A DNA stretch of 7,342 bases from an uncultured Haloferula sp. Lineage in GTDB: Bacteria > Verrucomicrobiota > Verrucomicrobiae > Verrucomicrobiales > Akkermansiaceae. Both the position numbers and the translations under genes were made by a program. The stretch covers positions 1 to 7,342 of the forward strand of contig CAMPGU010000205.1 in assembly GCA_946885645.1 (NCBI GenBank), given 5' to 3'. Shown here piece after piece: positions 1 through 5,423 of this stretch (positions are counted from its first letter, which is position 1; each line of letters begins with the position of its first letter). The notes below the pieces were generated by a model. It was not told where the DNA came from, did no database searches, and saw only the letters and a program-made list of their open reading frames with translations.

Positions 1-23
1 TTTCCATTCCGCATTCGTTTCCC

Positions 24-1418
24 ATGAGTCTTTCCGTTCCCCGTCTTCTCGGCGAAAGCCGGACCACCATCCGCCTCGCAATTCCCCTCATCGTGGGCCA
101 GCTCGGCCAAATGCTCATCAGCCTTTCGGATACCCTGATGCTCGGCTGGCTGGGTGTCACCGAACTGGCCGCCTGCTCTTTCGCCAATACGCTGATCTAC
201 CTGCCGATGATGTTCGGCATCGGCATGTCGATGGCGGTTTCTATCCGCGTTTCCCAAGCGCGCGGCGCCAATGATCCCCCGGCGGCACGGGCGGCTCTGC
301 GGCACGGGCTCTATATCACCCTGGCGCTGGGTCTCCTCACCTTGGCGACGGCCTTCGCCCTCCTGCCCTTCCTCGGGATGTTCAAGCAGGACCCGAAAAT
401 CATCGCGATCGTCCCCGATTTCTTCCTGATCCTTGCCGCTTCGATGATTCCGGCGATGGCCTCGATGACGGTGAAAAATCACGCCGACGCCATGAACCGC
501 CCCTGGCCCGTCTTCTGGATTTCGATGGGAGGAGTGGCGCTGAATATCGCCCTGAACTGGATCCTCATCTTTGGAAAGCTGGGGATGCCCGCGCTGGGGC
601 TGGAAGGTGCCGCCGTAGCCACCCTTATCGCCCGCACGGCGTCCCTCGCCGGGATGATCTTCTGGTGCGTGCGCGATCCCGGCTTGAAAGAGTGGATCCC
701 CATCCACTGGTTCCGCGTGCCGGATTGGTCTGCTGTGAAAGATCTCGTGGCCACCGGTTTCCCCGCGAGCATGCATCTGCTGGCGGAGGTAAGCGCCTTC
801 GTGGCAGCCACCCTGATCATCGGAAACATGGGGGAAGCGGCCCTGGCCTCCCACCAGGTGGCGATCCAGTGCGCCGCCACGATTTTCATGATTCCTCTCG
901 GCATCTCCATGGCGCTGACGGTCCGCATCGGGGAAGCCTTCGGCGCGAAAAACCAAGCCGCCATGCGCCCGATCATGGCCAGCGGCTGGATGATGGGAGT
1001 CGCGTTCACCATCCTCAGCGCGAGCAGTTTCGTGATCTTCAATCACGAGCTGGCAGGGCTTTTCATCGACGATGCCAAGGTTCTGGAGGTCGCGGCGGCA
1101 CTTTTGATCGTGGCGGCTGTCTTCCAGTTCTGCGACTCGCTCCAGATCATCGCCGCAGGAGTACTCCGCGGCCTGGATGATGTGAAGGTTCCCGCTTGGA
1201 TCGCCTTTTGGGCGTACTGGGTGGTCTCCATCCCGCTCGGCTGGATCCTGGCCGTGAAACTCGGGATGGGCGTCACCGGCATGTGGTGGGGCATCACCTT
1301 GGGCCTCACCATCACCGCCGTCATGCTGGGAAGCCGGGCGTGGATCAAAACCAAGCCGCGGGCGGTTGCTTCCTCAGGCGGGTCCGGGACCCTCGCGTCG
1401 GAAAAACTGCTGGATTGA
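24..1418 (+). CDS. MATE-family (NorM-like) multidrug/cation antiporter
   Basis: This 464-residue inner-membrane protein has the length and about 12 hydrophobic segments expected of MATE exporters, which expel drugs or metabolites in exchange for Na+ or H+. Two homologous halves are visible (about residues 15-215 and 240-445). The first half opens with SDTLMLGWLG (35-44) and includes the loop LGMPALGLEGAAVATLIAR (186-204). The second half contains HLLAEVSAF (251-259), ASHQVAIQ (275-282) and LRGLDDVKVP (381-390). Asp36, Glu255 and Asp371 fall at the same numbers as cation-binding acids that I recall from Vibrio cholerae NorM, which supports ion-coupled transport; this is from memory. The ATG at 24 follows a pyrimidine-rich leader with no Shine-Dalgarno sequence. 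Only 23 bases lie upstream, so the promoter and any operon partner are outside the window. The tail after residue 445 is short and polar. The substrate cannot be inferred, and no drug-resistance role is shown. Confidence 0.93.
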   Translation: MSLSVPRLLGESRTTIRLAIPLIVGQLGQMLISLSDTLMLGWLGVTELAACSFANTLIYLPMMFGIGMSMAVSIRVSQARGANDPPAARAALRHGLYITLALGLLTLATAFALLPFLGMFKQDPKIIAIVPDFFLILAASMIPAMASMTVKNHADAMNRPWPVFWISMGGVALNIALNWILIFGKLGMPALGLEGAAVATLIARTASLAGMIFWCVRDPGLKEWIPIHWFRVPDWSAVKDLVATGFPASMHLLAEVSAFVAATLIIGNMGEAALASHQVAIQCAATIFMIPLGISMALTVRIGEAFGAKNQAAMRPIMASGWMMGVAFTILSASSFVIFNHELAGLFIDDAKVLEVAAALLIVAAVFQFCDSLQIIAAGVLRGLDDVKVPAWIAFWAYWVVSIPLGWILAVKLGMGVTGMWWGITLGLTITAVMLGSRAWIKTKPRAVASSGGSGTLASEKLLD

Positions 1419-1450
1419 CCGGCATTTCAGCACCCCTATCGTCCGCCTCC

Positions 1451-1594
1451 ATGAAAAAAACCCGCCTCATGACCTATGCCGCCGCCGGGCTGGCGGCCGC
1501 CCTGCTGTCCTCCTGCAGCGCGGCGAATAGCTTGGGACAGTATGCGAACCGCATGGCCCAGGCGGTCAGCCGCTCGGCGGGTCTGGCAAATTGA
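1451..1594 (+). CDS. Very small lipoprotein, entericidin-like in layout
   Basis: This 47-residue protein begins with a basic n-region (MKKTR), followed by an Ala/Leu-rich hydrophobic stretch and the lipobox LSSC (19-22). Cys22 is the predicted lipidated residue after signal peptidase II cleavage. The mature part is only 26 residues, Ser/Ala-rich with scattered Arg and Gln, and could form one amphipathic helix. The layout resembles entericidin-type and other tiny lipoproteins, but sequence identity to entericidin is not obvious, so no gene name is given. The ATG is 32 bases after the MATE stop and may be co-transcribed with that gene. There is no Shine-Dalgarno sequence; the bases before the ATG are C/T-rich. 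The last 29 bases overlap the end of tsaE on the opposite strand. The textbook signal sequence makes a real gene likely despite its size. The function is unknown. Confidence 0.72.
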   Translation: MKKTRLMTYAAAGLAAALLSSCSAANSLGQYANRMAQAVSRSAGLAN

Positions 1595-1991
1595 CCCGCC
1601 GCCCGCCTTCCGGCAGCACCTCGAAGCTCAGCCAACGGGCCCCCGGCGGTATCAAATCCGGAAAGAGATCCGCCCACTCCGCGATCACCACCCCCGGTTC
1701 CTCGAAAAACTCGTCCCAGCCGATCCCGAGCAATTCTTCCTCGTCCCTGAGGCGGTAGAGATCGAAGTGGAAGACCGGCAGCCGCCCGCCGCGGTACTCA
1801 TGGACGAGGGCGAAGGTGGGGCTCGTCACCTCTCCCGGAAAGCCGATGCCCCGCGCCAACCCTTTGACGAAGCGGGTCTTGCCCGCTCCCAAGCCTCCTG
1901 CCAGCGCCAGCACGGCCCCGGCCCCCAAGCCGGCGGCGAGGGTCTCCCCCAGCGCTTCCATTTCCGCTTCGTCACGGACGATCCTCTCCAT
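1566..1991 (-). CDS. tsaE: tRNA threonylcarbamoyladenosine biosynthesis ATPase TsaE
   Basis: This 141-residue protein matches the TsaE (YjeE) family in length and motif order. TsaE is the cytoplasmic P-loop ATPase that works with TsaB and TsaD to install t6A37 on ANN-decoding tRNAs. Visible motifs are the Walker A loop GGLGAGKT (32-39), the family signature TSPTF (56-60), HFDLYRL (75-81) and EWAD (105-108), whose Trp is typical of the family. The ATG at 1991 was chosen because it places Walker A about 32 residues in, as in known family members. The same frame stays open far upstream, but that stretch runs antisense to rplU and rpmA and is a shadow. The gene diverges from rplU across 129 bp and converges on the small lipoprotein gene, with the stop at 1566-1568 inside that gene. 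No tsaB or tsaD is present in the window. Confidence 0.93.
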   Translation of the reverse strand: MERIVRDEAEMEALGETLAAGLGAGAVLALAGGLGAGKTRFVKGLARGIGFPGEVTSPTFALVHEYRGGRLPVFHFDLYRLRDEEELLGIGWDEFFEEPGVVIAEWADLFPDLIPPGARWLSFEVLPEGGRRVNLPDPPSG

Positions 1992-2120
1992 CCCCCGCAA
2001 AAACCCGATCCACCGGAGAAGGTCGATTTCAAAAAATTCCCTTGCCGTCTTCGCGGACCCGTGGTGATCTCCCCGCCCGCCCGACTCCCGGGTGGACCCC
2101 GAATCTTTTCCTCTACGGCT

Positions 2121-2432
2121 ATGGCCTACGCAGTCATCAAAACCGGCGGTAAACAATACCGCGTCCAGCAGGGCGACAAAATCGACGTCGAGAAGCTCGA
2201 CGCCGAAGTCGATGCCGAGCTCACTTTCGACGTCCTGATGGTTGGCGAAGGCGAAAGCATCAAGCTTGGTGCCCCTCTTGTCTCCGGAGCCAGCGTGACC
2301 GCCAAGGTCATCGAGCAGCATCGCGGACCGAAAGGCGTGGCCTTCAAGTTCAAGCGCCGCAAGGGCTTCCACAAGACCAAGGGCTTCCGCCGCCACCTCA
2401 CCAAGCTGGAGATCACCTCCATTGCTGGCTGA
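2121..2432 (+). CDS. rplU: 50S ribosomal protein L21 (bL21)
   Basis: This 103-residue protein has the usual bL21 length. It shows the diagnostic N-terminus AYAVIKTGGKQYRV (2-15), followed by GDKIDVEKL, and the C-terminal KFKRRKGFHKTKGFRRHLT (76-94), which is rich in the Lys/Arg that contact 23S rRNA. bL21 is a structural protein of the large subunit. The gene is followed 30 bases later by rpmA, the near-universal bacterial pairing, so the two are almost certainly co-transcribed. The ATG at 2121 gives the canonical N-terminus; the frame is open further upstream but that portion is antisense to tsaE. No Shine-Dalgarno sequence precedes the start; the leader is T/C-rich. No ribosomal-protein leader structure could be identified in the upstream gap. 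Confidence 0.97.
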   Translation: MAYAVIKTGGKQYRVQQGDKIDVEKLDAEVDAELTFDVLMVGEGESIKLGAPLVSGASVTAKVIEQHRGPKGVAFKFKRRKGFHKTKGFRRHLTKLEITSIAG

Positions 2433-2462
2433 GACTGATTCACCTCTTATTTTCCCACTCTC

Positions 2463-2720
2463 ATGGCTCACAAGAAAGGTCAAGGCTCCGTCAAAAACGG
2501 TCGCGACTCCCGCTCCAAGCGCCTCGGCGTGAAGAAGTTCGGTGGCGAAGCCGTCATTCCGGGCAATATCATCATCCGCCAGCGCGGCACCAAGTGGCAT
2601 CCCGGCCGCGGTGTCGACATCGGTAAGGATCACACGATCTTCGCCATCGTGGACGGCCGCGTGTTCTTCGACAAGGAAGGCCGCCGCGTCAACGTGAGCG
2701 CCGAAGCCACCGCGAACTGA
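2463..2720 (+). CDS. rpmA: 50S ribosomal protein L27 (bL27)
   Basis: This 85-residue protein is a standard-length bL27, whose N-terminal tail reaches the peptidyl-transferase centre. The start [16 protein letters not shown] is the unprocessed Gram-negative type, without the cleaved N-terminal extension seen in Firmicutes. Further family blocks are [24 protein letters not shown] and [11 protein letters not shown]. It is the second gene of the rplU-rpmA pair and is closed by an intrinsic terminator beginning 21 bases after the stop. The Obg GTPase gene that often follows rpmA is absent here; a pyrE gene comes next after the terminator. The leader is T/C-rich with no Shine-Dalgarno match. Confidence 0.97.
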   Translation: MAHKKGQGSVKNGRDSRSKRLGVKKFGGEAVIPGNIIIRQRGTKWHPGRGVDIGKDHTIFAIVDGRVFFDKEGRRVNVSAEATAN

Positions 2721-2741
2721 GCTTTTCCGCCATCGCTTTTC

Positions 2742-2777
2742 AAAAAGCCGCCGCCTGAAAGGGTCGGCGGCTTTTTT
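2742..2777 (+). terminator. Intrinsic (Rho-independent) terminator of rplU-rpmA
   Basis: The left arm AAAAAGCCGCCG (2742-2753) is exactly complementary to CGGCGGCTTTTT (2765-2776), giving a 12-bp stem with a GC-rich core followed by a run of six T. The loop region can add a CCT/AGG extension (2754-2756 with 2760-2762). The A-run on the left arm makes the element potentially active in both directions, but no - strand gene lies next to it. It starts 21 bases after the rpmA stop. Confidence 0.92.
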
Positions 2778-2901
2778 GGCATTCAGCACTCGTGCCTTCC
2801 CGTTCAGCGGCGGCCCCTTGCTCGCGCAGTCCGTAGCCACGGGCGCGGCCACGACCAGGAATCCAATTTAAGGTGCGGCGCGCCCTCCGTTCGCGTTCTT
2901 G

Positions 2902-2929
2902 CTCTGGACTCTTGACCGCGGTCTCTGGA
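2902..2929. promoter_or_regulatory. Palindrome and direct repeat just upstream of pyrE
   Basis: The 162-bp spacer between the terminator and pyrE has no gene that I can support. Close to the pyrE start it holds a perfect 10-bp palindrome GACCGCGGTC (2914-2923). Two copies of CTCTGGA lie at 2902-2908 and 2923-2929, exactly 21 bases apart, about two helical turns. The palindrome ends 16 bases before the ATG. This arrangement could be an operator or a small RNA hairpin at the translation start. No matching known site is recognised, and GC-rich palindromes of this length can arise by chance. Confidence 0.2.
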
Positions 2930-2939
2930 ATCTCCCCGC

Positions 2940-3503
2940 ATGTCCGACTCCGCCGCGCTGAAAGCCATTCTCTTGGAAAAATCCGTCCGCACCGGCACCT
3001 TCACGCTCGCCTCCGGGGCACAGAGCGATCTCTACATCGATTGCCGTGTCACGGCGCTCGATCCCTTCGGCGCGAATTTGATCGGCAGGATCGGCTGGGC
3101 AGCCGTGCGAGGGAAGATCGCGGCGGAGGGACTGAAGATCGACTCCATCGGCGGCATGACCTTGGGCGCGGACCCGATTTCCTTGGCCGTAGGCATGACC
3201 AGCGCGGTGGAGAATCCGGATGAGGCGCTGCAGGTCTTCACCGTGCGCAAGGAGCCGAAGGGGCACGGGCGAGGCAAGCAGATCGAGGGGAATTTCGCCG
3301 AAGGTCAGACGGTCGTCGTGGTGGATGACGTCATCACCACCGGGGGCTCCACGTTGAAAGCCGTCGATGTGATCGAGCGGGAAGGCGGCAAGGTGGCCTT
3401 CGCGCTGGTCCTCGTGGACCGGGAAGAGGGCGGGCGTCAGGCCATCGAGGCGCGCGGGATTCCCGTGGTCGAGCTCTATTCGCGGAGCACCCTTCTCGGT
3501 TGA
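2940..3503 (+). CDS. pyrE: Orotate phosphoribosyltransferase
   Basis: This 187-residue cytoplasmic enzyme converts orotate and PRPP to orotidine 5'-monophosphate, the fifth step of de novo pyrimidine synthesis. The type I PRTase PRPP-binding loop VVVVDDVITTGGST (125-138) is intact. So are the substrate-side segment GTFTLASGAQSDLYID (19-34) and the flexible catalytic loop RKEPKGHGRGKQIEG (103-117), which carries Lys and His residues expected of OPRTases rather than other PRTases. The length is slightly below the roughly 200-215 residues of enterobacterial PyrE and fits shorter bacterial forms. The ATG at 2940 follows TCCCCGC and has no Shine-Dalgarno sequence. The gene stands alone after the rpmA terminator, so its promoter should lie in 2778-2939, though no convincing -35/-10 pair was found. 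No other pyr genes are in the window. Confidence 0.94.
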   Translation: MSDSAALKAILLEKSVRTGTFTLASGAQSDLYIDCRVTALDPFGANLIGRIGWAAVRGKIAAEGLKIDSIGGMTLGADPISLAVGMTSAVENPDEALQVFTVRKEPKGHGRGKQIEGNFAEGQTVVVVDDVITTGGSTLKAVDVIEREGGKVAFALVLVDREEGGRQAIEARGIPVVELYSRSTLLG

Positions 3504-3559
3504 TCCGTGATCGGGTGCGACGCGCTTCGGCATTGAAACGGCGGGCCGATTGTGGGCGT

Positions 3560-3589
3560 ATGGAGGAACGCCTTCTTCCGAACCCATGA
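3560..3589 (+). other. Possible nine-codon upstream ORF overlapping the DUF1080 start
   Basis: ATG at 3560 opens a frame encoding MEERLLPNP. Its TGA stop (3587-3589) overlaps the DUF1080 ATG in the arrangement ATGA, the typical geometry for termination-reinitiation. Its start lies beside GGAGGA (3562-3567). It is too short to support by coding statistics and may be coincidence. Confidence 0.2.
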
Positions 3590-4308
3590 AAATCCTCGCC
3601 GTTTCCGCATTCCTTTTCTTCGCTGCCAGCTCCGTTCACGCGGCGGAGAAACCGCTCTTCAACGGCAAGGATCTGTCCGGCTGGGAAGGCAACATGAAGC
3701 TGTGGTCGGTGGAGGACGGCGCGATCACAGGCAAGACCTCCGACTCGGGGGAGGGGAAGATCACGCACAACACCTTTCTCATCTGGAAGGGCGGCACCGT
3801 GGGCGACTTCGAGCTGACCCTCAAATATCGCATCGAGAAGGGAAACAGCGGCATCCAGTACCGCTCGAAGGAACTCCCGGCGGGAGAGTCCGGGCCGATC
3901 GTCAGCGGCTATCAGGCCGACTTCGAAGCGGGAAAGACCTATAGCGGGATCCTCTACGAGGAGCGCGGCCGCGGGATCCTGGCCCAGCGCGGCCAGAAGA
4001 CCTCGATCGAGGCCGTGGAGAAAAATCCCGCCGATCCGAAATCCCAGGATTTCAAGGTGAACGTCGCCGGCAGCGTGGGCGATAGCAACGAGATTCAAGC
4101 TGCGATCAAGGACGAGCAGTGGAACGATTATAAGATCATCGCGAAGGGCAATCGCGTGCAGCATTTCATCAACGGCAAGCAGACGGTGGATGTCACCGAT
4201 AACGATGCCGCCCACGCACCGAAGGAAGGCATTCTGGCCCTCCAGATCCATGCGGGGCCCGCGATGGTCGTGCAGTTCAAGGATCTCGTGTTGAAGACGG
4301 ACGAGTGA
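3586..4308 (+). CDS. Secreted DUF1080 / 3-keto-disaccharide hydrolase domain protein
   Basis: This 240-residue exported protein starts with a clear signal peptide: a hydrophobic core at residues 3-15 and a VHA/A site, with likely cleavage after Ala19. The rest is one DUF1080 domain (PF06439), a concanavalin-like beta sandwich. Signature blocks are LFNGKDLSGWEG (24-35), NSGIQYRS (87-94), GYQADF (108-113), WNDYKIIAKGNRVQHFINGK (179-198) and GILALQIHAGPAMVVQFKD (215-233). Family members include 3-keto-glycoside hydrolases, and many paralogues occur in Planctomycetota and Verrucomicrobiota; activity on a particular sugar is not shown here. The ATG at 3586 starts the signal peptide directly. A TTG at 3550 would add 12 residues before it and is rejected. 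A GGAGGA lies 18 bases upstream, too far for a normal Shine-Dalgarno, and a short ORF ends across this start. No oxidoreductase partner gene is adjacent. Confidence 0.9.
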   Translation: MKILAVSAFLFFAASSVHAAEKPLFNGKDLSGWEGNMKLWSVEDGAITGKTSDSGEGKITHNTFLIWKGGTVGDFELTLKYRIEKGNSGIQYRSKELPAGESGPIVSGYQADFEAGKTYSGILYEERGRGILAQRGQKTSIEAVEKNPADPKSQDFKVNVAGSVGDSNEIQAAIKDEQWNDYKIIAKGNRVQHFINGKQTVDVTDNDAAHAPKEGILALQIHAGPAMVVQFKDLVLKTDE

Positions 4309-4357
4309 CCCGGATGGGAGCGGCCGCGTACTTCGCCATCGCTTCGGTTCGCCGGGC

Positions 4358-5389
4358 GTGCATGCTTTCCGCGTGATCTCCCGCCGCAAGATCAAGTACG
4401 CCGTCTCACCCTCGCTCCGGCAATATCTTTACCACTTCGACCGCCTGCGGGACATCCCGCTCGTCTATGACGATCTGCTGCGTTTCGCGGGGTCCATGCC
4501 CTACGAGGATCCGCGCGGGAAAGAGACGCTGTGGCTCACCGTCTTCTATTCGCAGGAGCTCATGCTCGAGCTGCGGCCGCAGCTCACGAAGATCTATGCG
4601 GAGCTGAAGATCGGCGGCGAGAGCGATCTCCACGAGCACCTCACCGTGGACCGCATCGACTTCGGCGAATTCGGCAACTCCCGGCCCTTCCGCATCCGCA
4701 TCACGAATCTCTACAACGACAATTCGGACTACTTCTACGTGAAGCAGGCGGACGCCTCCCGCATCTACGGCCTGGAACTCGAGCACATCCTCTCGCCGAA
4801 CCGCATCAACTACCTGGTCAACGGCAACACGCTCATCGAGGAGCACATCGCGGGCGTGCCCGGCGACGTGTTCCTGAAGGATCACCTGCCGCGGCCCGAG
4901 TTGAACAAGGTCCGCATCGCGAAGGAGTTCACCAAGTTCAACGAGCGCTGCTTCATCCGCCTGCTCGGGGACATGCGCAGCGTGAACTACGTGGTGGATA
5001 TCACCCCCGACTTCGAGGAGGTCCAGTACCGCGTGCGGCCCATCGACTTCGACCAACAGAGCTACGAACGCCGCGGAAAGATCTACCTCGCCTACCGCTT
5101 CGATTCTAACAAAACCGTGACCAAGCTCGCCTTCGACGTCCTCAACCGGAAGACCATCGATCAGTATGTGGCGGAGGAGCACGCCCAGATGACGCGGCGG
5201 GCGAAAGTCGAGGGCCTGCGCCTGAAGGCGCTGCTGGGGATCATGAGGAAGGAGGAACTCGCTCCCCGCGACCACGTGGTTTCGCTCGCGGCCGATCTCG
5301 CGAAGTACCACCACACGGATATCTTCCGGGATTGCGAGACGATGGGAGAGCTCACCGCGGCGCACGTGGCGCACATGCTGGAACTTTAG
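4358..5389 (+). CDS. Uncharacterised protein with a divergent kinase/phosphotransferase-like motif order
   Basis: I do not recognise this 343-residue protein by name. It has no signal peptide or membrane segment and is rich in charged residues, so it is probably cytoplasmic. Its middle resembles a protein-kinase-like fold. FYVKQAD (126-132) has a candidate ATP-binding Lys129. GLELEHIL (138-145) could supply the helix-C Glu. TLIEEHIAGVPGD (158-170) looks like a hinge followed by an acidic turn. GDMRSVN (204-210) has Asp205 and Asn210 at the catalytic-loop spacing of APH-type GDxxxxN. RPIDFDQQ (227-234) resembles the IDFE/IDWE metal-binding segment. The first 90 residues and the C-terminal 90 residues are helical and unfamiliar. 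The function and substrate are unknown, and the fold is an inference from motif spacing. The start is uncertain: GTG 4358, or GTG 4373 giving MISRRKIKYAV. It lies 49 bp after the DUF1080 gene and 34 bp before the peptidase gene. Confidence 0.8.
   Translation: MHAFRVISRRKIKYAVSPSLRQYLYHFDRLRDIPLVYDDLLRFAGSMPYEDPRGKETLWLTVFYSQELMLELRPQLTKIYAELKIGGESDLHEHLTVDRIDFGEFGNSRPFRIRITNLYNDNSDYFYVKQADASRIYGLELEHILSPNRINYLVNGNTLIEEHIAGVPGDVFLKDHLPRPELNKVRIAKEFTKFNERCFIRLLGDMRSVNYVVDITPDFEEVQYRVRPIDFDQQSYERRGKIYLAYRFDSNKTVTKLAFDVLNRKTIDQYVAEEHAQMTRRAKVEGLRLKALLGIMRKEELAPRDHVVSLAADLAKYHHTDIFRDCETMGELTAAHVAHMLEL
4362..4376 (+). other. Possible four-codon ORF overlapping the alternative GTG start
   Basis: ATG at 4362 encodes MLSA and stops at TGA 4374-4376. 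This overlaps the in-frame GTG at 4373 as GTGA. If GTG 4373 is the true start of the kinase-like gene, this mini-ORF sits in position for coupled translation. It is also the only ATG near that start, so it matters when choosing the start. Support is weak because of its size. Confidence 0.12.
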
Positions 5390-5413
5390 TGGAAAAACTC
5401 CTCCACCCGTGTT

Positions 5414-5417
5414 AGGG
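5414..5417 (+). promoter_or_regulatory. Candidate Shine-Dalgarno sequence of the NlpC/P60 gene
   Basis: AGGG lies six bases before the ATG at 5424, within a G/A-rich leader (5414-5423). This is the only start in the window with a reasonably placed purine-rich site. The other start regions are pyrimidine-rich or lack a match at the right distance. The match is short, so the call is tentative. Confidence 0.35.
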
Positions 5418-5423
5418 TGAAGG

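Noticed and set aside
1..27. Possible end of an upstream gene with an ATGA overlap on the MATE start
   Set aside because: The frame is open over only eight codons, and the pyrimidine-rich composition looks like the leaders of other genes here; there is too little sequence to support it.
1476..2120. + strand frame continuous with rplU from 1476
   Set aside because: This part is Pro/Arg-rich, antisense to tsaE and without a domain; L21 has its canonical N-terminus at 2121.
1992..2120. Divergent promoter between tsaE and rplU
   Set aside because: A promoter must lie nearby, but TTGCCG at 2042 has no acceptable -10 partner and no - strand pair was convincing, so no boxes are called.
1992..2852. 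Upstream extension of the tsaE frame to a 428-residue - strand ORF
   Set aside because: The extension is antisense to rplU and rpmA and shows no recognisable domain; TsaE begins naturally at 1991. Absence of stops is a product of GC-rich codon use.
3550..3585. TTG start for the DUF1080 gene
   Set aside because: It would add 12 residues in front of a complete signal peptide, which would be unusual; the ATG at 3586 fits better.
3334..4395. 353-residue - strand ORF
   Set aside because: It lies opposite pyrE and the DUF1080 gene, both well supported, and has no recognisable motif; it is a GC-driven antisense shadow.
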